Shown piece by piece: positions 1 through 10,088 of a stretch of 64,000 nucleotides of DNA. The notes below the pieces were generated by a model. The model was not told where the DNA came from. It was given only the letters and a program-made list of their open reading frames with translations, and searched no databases. This DNA is from Antilocapra americana (taxonomy: Eukaryota; Chordata; Mammalia; Artiodactyla; Antilocapridae). Each line of letters starts with the position of its first letter. The stretch's first letter is position 1. The stretch is taken from positions 22,527,907 through 22,591,906 of the forward strand of contig ML664199.1 of assembly GCA_007570785.1 (NCBI GenBank). The letters are read 5' to 3'. The translations under genes were made by a program, and so were the position numbers.

Positions 1-910
1 TTGGCCGACTTATGACGAGGCAAATGAAAAAACAAGTCTACATGCATGGCAAGGTATCTGGGGACATAATGGGGCTCCAATTAATGTTTCCTTACTCTTC
101 CTTCCTTATTTCCTTCATTCTGATGGTAAACTACTTCAGCTCCCTCTTTTCTCCAAGAACTTTATAACAGAGCTTTTTATCTTCCACTGAACACAAAAAA
201 GTATCCAGTTGTCCCAAAATAATAATATTTGGGTCAGATTCTTATAGGAAACAGCTTTTGCTGCCTTAAATGGGGGAGGGAGAAGAGATGGGGTATACCT
301 TCATCATTTCCATAAAGCCCCACCACAACTCTGGGACCATCCCATCACACTGCCTCTACAAACCTGGAAGGAAGAGGCAAAATGTCACCTTCTCATGATT
401 TCTAGACTATCACAAAGGCGGTCATGTACGCTCTGGCCAGGTTCCTGTCACTGGGCAGGTTGGGAGCCCTGGGGAAGGCGCCAAGGACAGAACATAAAAG
501 TGACAAAGGCCTGGGGCCCTGAAGCACGTGAAGCGCTGTGGGGCGTGCTCAGCCCCCGCCTGACCTCCCTGACTCCAGGCTCTGCCTTCTCCACACCCTA
601 CAGGATGGGCCTTTAGAGAGCACTATTCTGCTCGTGGCTCTCCCTCACTCAGAAGTCCTCCCGCGATCCCTGTGACCCACCAAGGGAAACAGTAGCTCTC
701 CATCTGATATGGGGGACCCTCTGCAACACCATCACATGGGTCTAACCAGCCTCTCCTCTGTGAACCCCCAAGAGCAGTCGAATGCGTAGAGCCACATCAA
801 CCAAAGTGCTCCCCACCACCCTCCTTTCTACCTCCTAACACTTTCTCCCTGACCACCAGCTTCACTCCAACCAGATGGGATGACTGTGTCCTTGCTATTC
901 CCATAGGAGA
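1..910. other. Unique sequence, no gene recognised
   Basis: No repeat family, exon or RNA gene is recognisable here. The longest open frame (395-616, 73 codons) has no familiar domain and lies in ordinary GC-moderate DNA. I treat it as a chance frame. Confidence 0.6.
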
Positions 911-921
911 AAGTCTCTCCT

Positions 922-1197
922 GCTGCTGCTGCTGCTAAGTCGCTTCAGTCGTGTCTGACTCTTTGCGACCCCATAGATGGCAGCCCACCAAGCTCCCCCA
1001 TCCCTGGGATTCTCCAGGCAAGAACACTGGAGTGGGTTGCCATTTCCTTCTCCAATGCATGAAGGTGAAAAGTGAAAGGGAAGTCACTCAGTCGTGTCTG
1101 ACTCTTAGTGACCCCGTGGACTGCAGCCTACCAGGCTCCTCCATCCGTGGGATTTTCCAGGCAAGAGTGCTGGAGTGGGTTGCCATTGCCTTCTCTG
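922..1197 (-). mobile_element. BOV-A2 dimeric SINE
   Basis: Two BovA units lie head to tail, joined by a gaaa/gtgaaa-rich linker near 1060-1085. Each contains the stretch tgactcttNgcgacccc followed by a ggattctccaggcaagaa-type block. The left edge is a short gct repeat, which read on the minus strand is the (agc)n 3' tail, so the element points left. An 11-bp perfect direct repeat, aagtctctcct, flanks it at 911-921 and 1198-1208 and fixes both ends. The element is non-coding and depends on BovB for movement (known for the family). Confidence 0.93.
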
Positions 1198-1309
1198 AAG
1201 TCTCTCCTAGAACTCCACAAAAATTTTTAGGATAGTTATCTGTATTCTTACTCTCCTTAACCCTAAACACACACATGCATCCAAACACACACACAAGATC
1301 ATCTGCTCT

Positions 1310-1614
1310 GGACTCCTGTTGGTCCAGTGGTTAAAAATCCACCTGTCAATGCAAGGGACATGGGTTCAATCCTCAGTCCAGGAAGATCACACATGCCATG
1401 GAGCATCTAAGCTCATGCACCACAACTACTGAACCCCAAGCCCTGGAGCCCCAAACACTGAAGTCCAGGCACCTAGAGCCTGTGCTTGGGAACAAGAGAA
1501 GCCACTGCAATGAGAAGCCAACATACTGAAATTCCAAGTAGCCCCTGCTCACTGCAACTAGAGAAAGCTCACATGGACAATGAAGACCCAGTAGAGCCAA
1601 AACAAATAAATACA
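1310..1614 (+). mobile_element. CHR-2-type tRNA-derived SINE
   Basis: The start, ggactcctgttggtccagtgg, followed by a B-box-like ggttcaatcc, matches the tRNA-Glu-derived head of cetartiodactyl CHR-2 elements. The body runs through the atgccatggagc and caactactgaacccc blocks and ends in an A-rich tail (aaacaaataaataca). An imperfect 12-bp duplication (atcatctgctct at 1298-1309, atcatttgccct at 1615-1626) supports the limits. Confidence 0.8.
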
Positions 1615-1834
1615 ATCATTTGCCCTTTGAGAGCAGGGACTCTCTCCCTTTGCACCCAGTAGACTCAATTAATACCTGCTGAGGCACAGGCTCAGATGCA
1701 TAAGGACACCCAAGACAACAGTCACTTTCCCCCTATCAGCATATGGTAAACAAGACACTAATAATGTCCAGAGCTCTAAAAGAGGACATGCTCCCCAACA
1801 GTAATTGTAATCTAGTAATAATAATGGCCACCAA

Positions 1835-2085
1835 CAACCAAGATAGCACTGGTTCAAAGTACTTAACAAGCACAATCCTATGTATGCACTTTGCCAACAT
1901 CAACCTGTTTGATTTTCACAAAAACTAAATGAGGCATCTGTGATTGTGGGTACCATACTACAGATGGGGGAAATAGGCATGGAAAGCTTAGCAACTGACC
2001 CAAGGTCATGCAGCGAAGCACTGAGCCAGTACCAGCCCTGGATAGGCTGGCCCCAGAGCTGTTGCACTTAACGGCACACCGTCTT
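1835..2085 (+). repeat. MIR-family SINE remnant
   Basis: The order of blocks follows the MIR consensus: a tgcactttgccaacat segment, an aaatgaggcatctg segment, then cagatgggggaaa and cccaaggtcatgcagc ahead of the 3' part. Divergence is high, as expected for a MIR of mammal-wide age. Poly-purine and ataata sequence precedes it. Confidence 0.75.
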
Positions 2086-2339
2086 GGCTCTAGTTAAGGC
2101 ACCTGATTACCAAATGGATGCGAGTGAAGAATATCCCTTCTCTACACAAAACTCCTCAGAGCCCTGCAGGCTCTTAAGGAGAAGGAAACACCACTAGGTA
2201 AAACCTTTATCTGTTCACACCTACTGCAGAGCCAATAAAGAATGGGGCTGGTGTTTCCAGTTTAAAATTGTTTGATAGAAAGGAGGCAGCCCTGGCCTAG
2301 GCCACTGCCTGTCCTGGATCTTCTCTTTGAAGATAACAG

Positions 2340-2518
2340 TGAAAGCGAAAGTCGCTCAGTTGTGTCCGACTCTTTGCAACCCCTTGGAATTCTCCAGGCC
2401 AGAATACTGGAGTGGGTAGCCTTTCCCTTCTCCAGGCGATCTTCCCAACTCAGGGATCGAACCCAGGTTTCCTGCACTGCAGGCAGGTTCTTTACCAGCT
2501 GAGCCACAAGGGAAGCCC
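2340..2518 (-). mobile_element. Bov-tA SINE
   Basis: On the minus strand it opens with gggcttcccttgtggctcag (tRNA-derived head, A-box side) and a B-box-like ggttcgatccc. It then passes into the BovA body ending in gactgagcgac-type sequence. A 13-bp duplication with one mismatch (ttgaagataacag at 2327-2339, ttgaagataatag at 2519-2531) delimits it. The BovA part is slightly shortened near the ccttggaattctcc segment. Confidence 0.93.
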
Positions 2519-2531
2519 TTGAAGATAATAG

Positions 2532-4220
2532 ACCTGGTCAATTGAAAAGGGCCAGAGGTGAGAAACCAATAAACCCTTTAAAGTCTGGCTGCCTAACTAA
2601 TCAGTGAATTATGTGCTCATCAATGAATCACAGAAATGAGAGATAACAGAGGCACCCCCCTGGGTCACGTGCCCACTTACCCCTACCCACCCTCCCCCAC
2701 ATGAGGGATTTTCTCTGCAGCATTTTCTGTGAATGCTTCTCCAGTCTAATTAGAAATGACCAAGCGATGGGGTTCCCACCACTGCCTCTTGGGGAACTAT
2801 TCCGCCGTCTAAGAGACCTAATTATTAGGAAATTGATCATTATATTCATACAAAATTCTTCCCCGCACAGTTGTATCACATAGCTTCTTAATTGTTCTCC
2901 TTTTGACCCTACCACCTCCTCCCTCCAAACAATTTCTCTTAAGCACTTCAATTACTTTTTCCCTCCACTGATTCCCAGCCAGCCCACCAGGGAATGAAGT
3001 TGAGAGGAAAGAGAGAAATGAGCGAGGGAAGAGGACGAAACAGAGGCCTGGCAGCCCAGAAGGGTCACTGAGGCCACTGGAAGGCCCTTCATGTCACTCA
3101 CAGGCTTTCTCCTACCTGCCAGAAACCATAGCAGACAGCAAAGACATTGATCCCTGGACTCCCTGCCCATCATTGACCATTCAGTGGATCCTCCCTTGGC
3201 CAGCTCCAGGCCTGCCAGAGTGTCCAGCAGAGCAAAAGGCATGGTCAAGCCCCTGGACCTTTTCTGGATGTGCCCCACCACCACTGCAGCAGCAGTAGGG
3301 TCCTAGGCAGGCCAATGTAAGTCAGACAGAGCAAATTTATAGAGGGGAGGGGTAGTAAGGAGGAGGGTTCCATTACCAGCATCACCCCTCTCTGACATAA
3401 AACTGCTTCCTGAAATCAACAAGTCCTACAACTCATTTTAGAGAGGCAGGAAGGAAAAGTCAAAAAGAAAATGAACCAAGCTCCCAGTGACCCTTACTCA
3501 GATCTGGCCAGCCCAGGATGATTAAATCAGGGTCACAGAGGCCAACCCCTGGACCAGTCAACCTCATGGAGGGTCTGGCCATTACTGTGTCAATGGCTCT
3601 AGTTACGTCCTCTCTAAGGCCCTGCCTTGGGCCTTTCCTGGGGAGGAAAGCTAGGAATAGCACCTCCACAGAGTTTTGCGGGTTTTGCCCTGGACAGGTC
3701 TGGTCAGTGGGGAGTGGAGATGGGAAATCCAGTCCTTACTCCCATTATCCAAGTGAGGGGAAGGGCATCATTTTTGAATCCACACAAGGGGACTAGGTAT
3801 GCTACTGACCACCATGTCTATGTGCCCTCGAAAGACTGGGTTCCTTCTCACCTCAGATATCCTTGTAATCAAAATCTTATATATCTACAGTCCTTGCTAA
3901 AGAACAAGCTCACTAACAGCAGTGATTTAAATTTGTACTGTGCTCCTCACAGCAAATAGAACTATGTCTTCCACACAGCAGATATATCAGAAAAGCCTCC
4001 TTTAGAACTACAAGATTCTGAAGGTGTGAGGTTCAGCAAAGACACCTTTCTTATTCTTTCTTCCTTAAGGCTTTTCTTATTTTATCTTCCTTTTCACTTG
4101 CCTTGCCTCTTCCTTGTTTTGCCTACAAGTTGCTTCTATTCAGTGCTTCAATGAACTTTTGACGTAAGCTTCATCTATACGTTCCCTAGTGGCTTCTTAG
4201 GTAGCTCCAAAATCCAAGAG
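2532..4220. other. Unique sequence, nothing recognised
   Basis: I see no repeat consensus, exon-like conserved frame or structured RNA in this stretch. Overlapping open frames of 60-110 codons on both strands (for example 2628-2951 minus and 3627-3959 plus) have no recognisable domain and look like chance frames in GC-richer DNA. Confidence 0.55.
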
Positions 4221-4224
4221 ATGC

Positions 4225-4345
4225 CAGAATAGAAACACAGAAATTTGAGACCCTCTAGTTCAATTCCTTTTTCTTACAGAGGAGTGAAAGGGGGGCAAGC
4301 AAGAGAAGCAACTGCCCAAAGTCACTCATTAAGTTGGCTTCAGAA
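4225..4345 (+). repeat. MIR-like fragment
   Basis: A gaccctctagttcaattcc segment followed by ttacagaggagtgaaag and ctgcccaaagtcactca follows the 3' half of MIR or MIR3 (fraction of the form lined up with cattttacagatgaggaaactg and cccaaggtcacac). Family assignment is from memory of the consensus and is approximate. Confidence 0.5.
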
Positions 4346-4816
4346 CAGAAACAATTATGCTTTGAAGAACCATGTTGTAATACCTACTATATGTAAAGTT
4401 CCATGTTAGATATAAGGATTACTAATGTGACTAAGGTTTGACTTCTGAAATTAAATTCATAGGTTAGTAGAACAGACTGAAATATATACCACTGTCTCTA
4501 ATGCAATAAATACATGCTTTAATAGACTGGGTAAAGTTCTTATATGACAGGAGAAAAGAGAAAGACAAAGTAAGCCTCTTGAGATAGGTGACATTTTAAC
4601 CAAGTCTTGAAGTATAAATAGAATTTGATTAGAGGAGAAGGTTAGTGGGACATTCTATGACACAAAAGCATGTTCAGAAAGCAGCTAGTAAGCAGTATGG
4701 TTGGAGTCCCAGATCGTATATAGTTAAAAGGAAAGAGGCAAGAAAAGAGCCTGGAGAGGTAACTTGTGAGAGACGCTGAATATTACACTAAGTAATTTGG
4801 ATCTGAGTTTGGGTTT

Positions 4817-7033
4817 TGGTCAATACCAAAATCAGATTGATTATGTTCTTTGCATCCAAGATGGAGAAGCTCTTTACAGTCAGCAAAAATAAGACCCGGA
4901 GATAACAGATCATGAGCTCCTTATTGTAAAATTCAAGCTTAAATTGAAGAAAGTAGGGAAAACCACTAGGCAATTCAGCCATTACCTAAATCAAATCCCT
5001 TATGATTATACAGTGGAGGTGATGAATAAATTCAAGGGATTAGATCTGGTAGACAGTGTCTGAAGAACTATGGATGGAAGTTTGTAACATTGTACAGGAA
5101 GCAATGACCAAAACCATCCCAAAGAAAAAGAAATGCAAGAAGGCAAAGTGGTTGTCTGAGGAGGCCTTACAAATAGCTGAGAAAAGAAGAGACGCAAAAG
5201 GCAAAGGAGAAAGGGAAAGGTATACTCAATTGAATACAGAGTTCTAGGGAATAGCAAGGAAAGATAAGAAACCCTCTTAACTGATTAATGCAAAGAAATA
5301 GAGGAAAACAATTGAATGGGAAAGACTAGAGATATATTCAAGAAAATTGGAGAAATCAAGGGAACATTTCATGCAAGGATAGGTACAATAAAGGACAGAA
5401 ATGGTAACGACCTAACAGAAGCAGAAATTAAGATGAGATGGCAAGAATACACAAAAGAATTGCAAGAAAAAGGTCTTAATGACCCAGGTAACCACAATGG
5501 TGTGGTTAGTCACCTAGAGCCAGACATCCTGGAGTGTGAAGTCCAGCAGGTGCTAGGAAGCATTACTATGAAGAAAGCTAGTGGAGCTGACAGAATTCCA
5601 GAATTCTACTATTTAAAATGATGCTGTTAAAGTGCTGCACTCAATATGCCAGCAAATTTGCAAAACTCACTAGTGGCCATAGGACTGGAAAAGGTCAGTT
5701 TTTATTCCAATCCCAAAGAAAGGCAATGCCAAAGAATGCTCAAACTACTGTACAGTTGTGCTCATTTCACATACTAGCAAGGTTACACTCAAAATCCTTC
5801 AAAGCAGGCTTCAGCAGTATGTGAACAGAGAACCTGCAAATGTACAAACTAGGTTTAGAAAAGACAGAGGAAACAAAGATCAAATTGCCAACATTCACTG
5901 GATCATAGAGAAAGCAGGACATTCCAAAAAAAAAAAAAAAAATCTACCTCTCCTTCACTAACTATGCCACAGCCTTTGACTCTGTGGATCACAACAAACT
6001 GTGGAAAATTCTTAAAGAGATAGCACGACCAGACCACCTTACTTGTCTCCTGAGAAACCTGTATGAGGGTCAAGCAATAACAGTTAGAACCAGACATGAA
6101 CAACAGACTGGTTCATTATTGGGAAAGGAGTATGACAAGGCTGCATATCGTCAACCTTATTTAACTTATATGCAGAATACATCATGGGAAATGTCAGGCT
6201 GGATGAATCACAAGCTGGAATCAAGATTGCCAAGAGAAATAACAACAACTTCAGATATGCAGATGACAATACTCAACGGCAGAAAATGAAGAGGAACTAA
6301 AGAGATTCTTGATGAGGGTAAAAGAGGAGAGTGAAAAAGATGGCTTGAAACTCAATGTTCAAAAATCTAAGACCATGGCATCTGGTCCCATTACTTCATG
6401 GCAAACAGAAGAGGAAAAAGTGGAAGCAGTGACAGATTTTATTTTCTTGGGCTCCAAAATCACTGCAGATGGTAACTCTGGCCATGAAATCATAAGACAC
6501 ATGCTCCTTGGAAGGAAAGCTATGATGAATCTAAGCAGCATATTAAAAAGCAAAGACATCACTTTGCTAACAAAGGTCTATATAATAAAAGCTATGGTTT
6601 GTCTGATAGTCATGTATAGATGTGAGAGTTGGACCACAAAGAAGGCTGAGTACCAAAGAATTAAGGCACTTGAATTGCAGTGCTGAAGAAGACTCTTAAG
6701 GTCCTTTGGACAGCAAGGAGTTCAAACCAGTCAATTCTAAAGGAAATCAATCCTGAATATTCATTGGTAGGGCTGAGGCTAAAGCTGAAGCTCCAATCCT
6801 TTGGCCACCTGATGTGAAGTGCTGACTCACTGGAAAAGACCCTGATGCTGGGAAAGATTGAAGGCAAAGGGAGAAGAGGGCAGCAGAGGATGAGATGGTT
6901 AGATAGCCTTACCAACACAGTGGACATGAATTTGAGAAAACTCCCAGGGATAGTGGAAGACAGAGGAACCTAGCTTGCTACAGTTCATGTGGGTCACAAA
7001 GAGTTGGACATGACTTAACAACTGAACAACAAC
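4817..7033 (+). mobile_element. BovB LINE, 5'-truncated
   Basis: The copy begins in the C-terminal part of the endonuclease region (aaatcagattgattatgttc) and runs through the reverse transcriptase to the BovB 3' end (gagttggacatgacttaac, then caacaa repeats). Stops and frameshifts break the frame into pieces at 5316-5621, 5984-6289 and 6309-6686, so it is dead. A run of about 17 A residues near 5926-5942 replaces the agaaaaac of other copies and shifts the frame just before reverse-transcriptase motif A. It is more diverged than the 13.9-16.5 kb copy. No convincing target-site duplication was found. Confidence 0.93.
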
Positions 7034-7473
7034 AAACTAAGATGTAAACAGAGGGTATAAAGAGGGTTGATGTGAAAGAACATCCTGATGACTGACTCAG
7101 CTGACTATAAAGGAGATGAAAAAGAAAAATTTTAAGTAGATTGTGGTACTTCTAACTGGGACAACTGGATAAATAACTATGCTTTAATGGAGAAGAGAAA
7201 ATACAAAAAGAATATAGGTTTGGGGCAAACAGTAAGTTGGTTTTGGAAATACTGAACTTGAAGCACTGGATCAAGAGTTCAATGAGGAAGTCACAGTTAA
7301 AACTATATGATTGTTTTTTCAATAGGAGTTTCAACAGGGAATTTGTAGGTAGACAGCTGAAGCCACAGGAGTGAGTAGTCCCTCAAAGCGAGAGTTTGGT
7401 GTAAGATAAGAAGAACCAGTATGAGACTTCAGAACCAGCTTCATGTAAGGATCAGACAAGTGAGAGATGCCAT

Positions 7474-7488
7474 AAAAGGCGAGTGAGG
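7474..7488 (+). repeat. Target-site duplication, left copy (L1)
   Basis: The 15-mer aaaaggcgagtgagg recurs perfectly at 10074-10088 right after the A-rich tail of the L1. Its first four bases resemble the preferred AT-rich L1 endonuclease site read on the other strand. Confidence 0.92.
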
Positions 7489-8606
7489 TTTATGTCGGAG
7501 AGTGTTTCGCCTATGTTATCCTCTAGGAGTTTTATAGTTTCTGGTCTTATGCTTAGATCTTTGATTCATTTTGAGCTTATTTTTGTGTATGGTGTTAGAA
7601 AGTGTTCTAGTTTCATTCTTTTACAGTTTTCCCAGCACCACTTGTTAAAGAGAATGTCTTTTCTCCATTGTATATTCTTGCCTCCTTTGTCAAAGATAAG
7701 GTGTCCATAGATGTGTGGATTTATCTCTGGGCTTTCTATTTTGTTCTATTGATCTGTATTTCTGTCTTTGTGCCAGTACCATACTGTCTTAATGACTGTG
7801 GATTTGTAGTATGGCCTAAAGTCAGGTAGGTTGATTCCTCCAGTTCCATTCTTCTTTCTCAAGATTGCTTTGGCTATACGAGGTTTTTTGTATTTCCATA
7901 CAAATTGTGAAATTATTTGTTCTAATTCTCTGAAAAAGACCTCTGGTAGCTTGATAGGAATTGCATTGAATCTATAGATTGCTCTGGGTAGTATACTCAT
8001 TTTCACTATATTGATTCTTCCAGTCCACGAACACGGCACATTTCTCCATCTATTTGTGTCCTCTTTGATTTCTTTCATCAGTGTTTTATAGTTTTCTATA
8101 TATAAGTCTTTCGTTTCTTTAGGTAGAAATACTCCTAAGTATTTTATTCTTTTTGTTTCGATGGTGAATGAAATTGTTTCCTTAATTTCTCTTTCTGTTT
8201 TCTCATTGTTAGTGTATAGGAATGCCAGGGATTTCTGTGTATTGATTTTGTATCCTGAAACTTTACTGTATTCACTGATTAGCTCTAGTAATTTTCTGGT
8301 AGAGTCTTTAGGGTTTTCAATGTAGAGGATCATATCATCTGCAAACAGAGAGAGTTTTACTTCTTCTTTTCCAATCTGGATCCCTTTAATTTCTTTATCT
8401 GCTCTGATTGCTGTGGCCAAGACTTCCAAAACTATGTTGAATAGCAGTGGTGAAAGTGGGCACCCTTGTCTTGTTCCTGACTTCAGGGGAAATGCTTTCA
8501 GTTTTTCACCATTGAGGATAATGTTTGCTGTGGGTTTGTCATATATAGCTTTTATTATGTTGAGGTATGTTCCTTCTATTCCTGCTTTTTGGAGGGTTTT
8601 TATCAT
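7489..8606 (-). pseudogene. L1 ORF2 fragment: reverse transcriptase
   Basis: The open part (8606 down to 7746, 286 codons) encodes the centre of the L1 reverse transcriptase. It holds [10 protein letters not shown] at about residues 44-53 (motif B region) and the catalytic FADD box at about 88-91, followed by the thumb and post-RT region with the [11 protein letters not shown] segment. A stop immediately after TDQ closes the frame; L1-like sequence ([17 protein letters not shown]) continues beyond it to 7489. The endonuclease and the first RT motifs, including motif A, are missing because the inversion breakpoint lies just upstream. It cannot make a working enzyme. Confidence 0.9.
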
Positions 8607-9001
8607 AAACCAAAGTGGGATCCTCTATGACCCACCTCCCAGAATATCAGAAATAAAAGCATGAATAAACAAATGGGACCTAATTAAAATTAAAAGCTTC
8701 TGCACAACAAAGGAAACTATAAGCAAGGTGAAAAGACAGCCTTCAGAATGGGAGAAAATAACAGCCAATGAAGCAACGGACAAACAATTAATCTCAAAAA
8801 TATACAAGCAACTCCTGCAGCTCCATTCTAGAAAAATAAACGACCCAATCAAAAAGTGGGCCAAAGAACTTAACAGACATTTCTCCAAAGAAGACATAAA
8901 AATGGCTAACAAACACATGAAAAGATGCTCAACATCACTCATTATCAGAGAAATGCAAATCAAAACCACAATGAGGTACCACTTTATACCAGTCAGAACG
9001 G

Positions 9002-9194
9002 CTGCAATCCAAAAATCTACAAGCAATAAATGCTGGAGAGGATGTGGAGAAAAGGGAACCCTCTTACACTGTCGGTGGGAATGCAAACTAGTACAACCAC
9101 TATGGAAAACAGTGTGGAGGTTCCTTAAAAAGCTGCAAATAGACCTGCCATATGACCCAGCAATCCCACTGCTGGGCATACACACCGAGGAAAC
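9002..9194 (+). repeat. 193-bp block, first copy, left of N gap
   Basis: It is identical to 9295-9487 apart from one difference (C at 9073, T at 9366), at a constant offset of 293 bases. It ends exactly at the first N. Confidence 0.95.
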
Positions 9195-9294
9195 NNNNNN
9201 NNNNNNNNNNNNNNNNNNNNNNNNNNNNNNNNNNNNNNNNNNNNNNNNNNNNNNNNNNNNNNNNNNNNNNNNNNNNNNNNNNNNNNNNNNNNNN
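9195..9294. other. Assembly gap of 100 N
   Basis: Exactly 100 N residues, the usual placeholder for a gap of unknown size. It sits inside the L1 ORF2 C-terminal region and is bracketed by the duplicated 193-bp blocks. Confidence 0.99.
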
Positions 9295-9487
9295 CTGCAA
9301 TCCAAAAATCTACAAGCAATAAATGCTGGAGAGGATGTGGAGAAAAGGGAACCCTCTTACACTGTTGGTGGGAATGCAAACTAGTACAACCACTATGGAA
9401 AACAGTGTGGAGGTTCCTTAAAAAGCTGCAAATAGACCTGCCATATGACCCAGCAATCCCACTGCTGGGCATACACACCGAGGAAAC
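9295..9487 (+). repeat. 193-bp block, second copy, right of N gap
   Basis: It begins exactly after the last N and repeats 9002-9194. The L1 reading continues normally from 9488 (RIERDTCTP), so one of the two copies is surplus. Confidence 0.95.
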
Positions 9488-9952
9488 CAGAATTGAAAGA
9501 GACACGTGTACCCCAATGTTCATTGCCACATTGTTTACAATAGCCAGGACATGGAAGCAACCTAGATGCCCATCAACTGACGAATGGATAAGAAAGCTGT
9601 GGTACATATACACAATGGAATATTACTCAGCATTAAAAAAAAATTCATTTGAATCAGTTCTACTCAGGTGGATGGAACTGGAGCCTATTATCCAGAGTGA
9701 AGTAAGCCAGAAGGAAAAACAACAATACAGCATACTAACCCATATATATGGAATTTAGAAAGATGGCAGCGAGAACCCTCCATGCGAGACAGCAAAAGGA
9801 ACGCAGATGTATAGAACAGACTCGTGGACTCTGTGGATGAGGGCAAGGGTGGGATGATATGGGAGAATGGCATTGAAACATGTTAATTACCATATGTGAA
9901 ATCAATCGCCAGTCCAGGATTGATGCTCGGGGCTGGTGCACCGAGATTTCCC

Positions 9953-10000
9953 GGGGGGGAGGGAGTCGGGAGGGAGGAGGGCGGGGGTTTCTGGAGGGGG
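9953..10000 (+). other. G-rich tract of L1 3' UTR
   Basis: Five or more runs of three to seven G (ggggggg, ggg, ggg, ggg, ggggg, ggggg) with short spacers sit in the L1 3' UTR. L1 3' UTRs of several mammals carry such purine- or G-rich, quadruplex-prone tracts (known for the family). Folding here is inferred only from the pattern. Confidence 0.7.
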
Positions 10001-10073
10001 AGCATATGTAAACCCATGGTGATATCATGTCATTGTATGGCAAAACCAATAAAAAAATAAAAAAGAATTAAAA

Positions 10074-10088
10074 AAAAGGCGAGTGAGG
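10074..10088 (+). repeat. Target-site duplication, right copy (L1)
   Basis: A perfect repeat of 7474-7488. It directly follows the A-rich tail (aataaaaaaataaaaaagaattaaa region), the expected position for target-primed reverse transcription. Confidence 0.92.

Larger units (their letters stand above)
8612..9758 (+). pseudogene. L1 ORF2 fragment: C-terminal region
   Basis: This is the C-terminal end of L1 ORF2, opening with [12 protein letters not shown]. It carries the Cys-rich motif of the form C-x3-C-x7-H-x4-C ([15 protein letters not shown] at about 9032-9090) and ends with EYYSALKK and ILTHIYGI at about 9757. A 100-N gap and a repeated 193-bp block interrupt the frame, so the Cys-rich motif appears a second time at about 9325-9383. 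Joining 9194 directly to 9488 restores the normal family order, which suggests the duplication is an assembly error and not a biological change. Confidence 0.88.
7489..10073 (+). mobile_element. L1 LINE with inverted 5' half (twin priming)
   Basis: The left part (7489 to about 8608) is L1 ORF2 on the minus strand, and the right part (about 8612 to 10073) is L1 on the plus strand. The right part includes the ORF2 C-terminus, the 3' UTR and an A-rich tail with an aataaa-like signal near 10047. In element order the inverted piece ends at a ...TLSDI segment and the forward piece starts a few codons later at [12 protein letters not shown]. The two halves are therefore nearly adjacent in the parent element. 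Length is about 2.3 kb once the apparent assembly duplication is removed. Low divergence marks it as a young copy. Confidence 0.93.

Noticed and set aside
2356..2541. Frames with sequence like GSAGKEPACSAGNLGSIPELGRSPGEG, cut short here, recurring at many loci
   Set aside because: These are translations of the Bov-tA tRNA/BovA consensus and recur wherever the SINE occurs. They are not a protein family.
4786..7045. Target-site duplication for the 4.8-7.0 kb BovB (actaag)
   Set aside because: Only six bases match, and the left copy lies about 25 bp from the element start. This is no better than chance.
8728..9384. Long plus-strand frame reading through the N gap
   Set aside because: It is L1 ORF2 C-terminus translated across 100 N residues; the continuity is meaningless. 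It was annotated as an L1 remnant.
9125..9613. Minus-strand frames with repeated Ser/Leu-rich segments around the gap
   Set aside because: Antisense of L1 ORF2. The repetition is caused by the duplicated assembly blocks.
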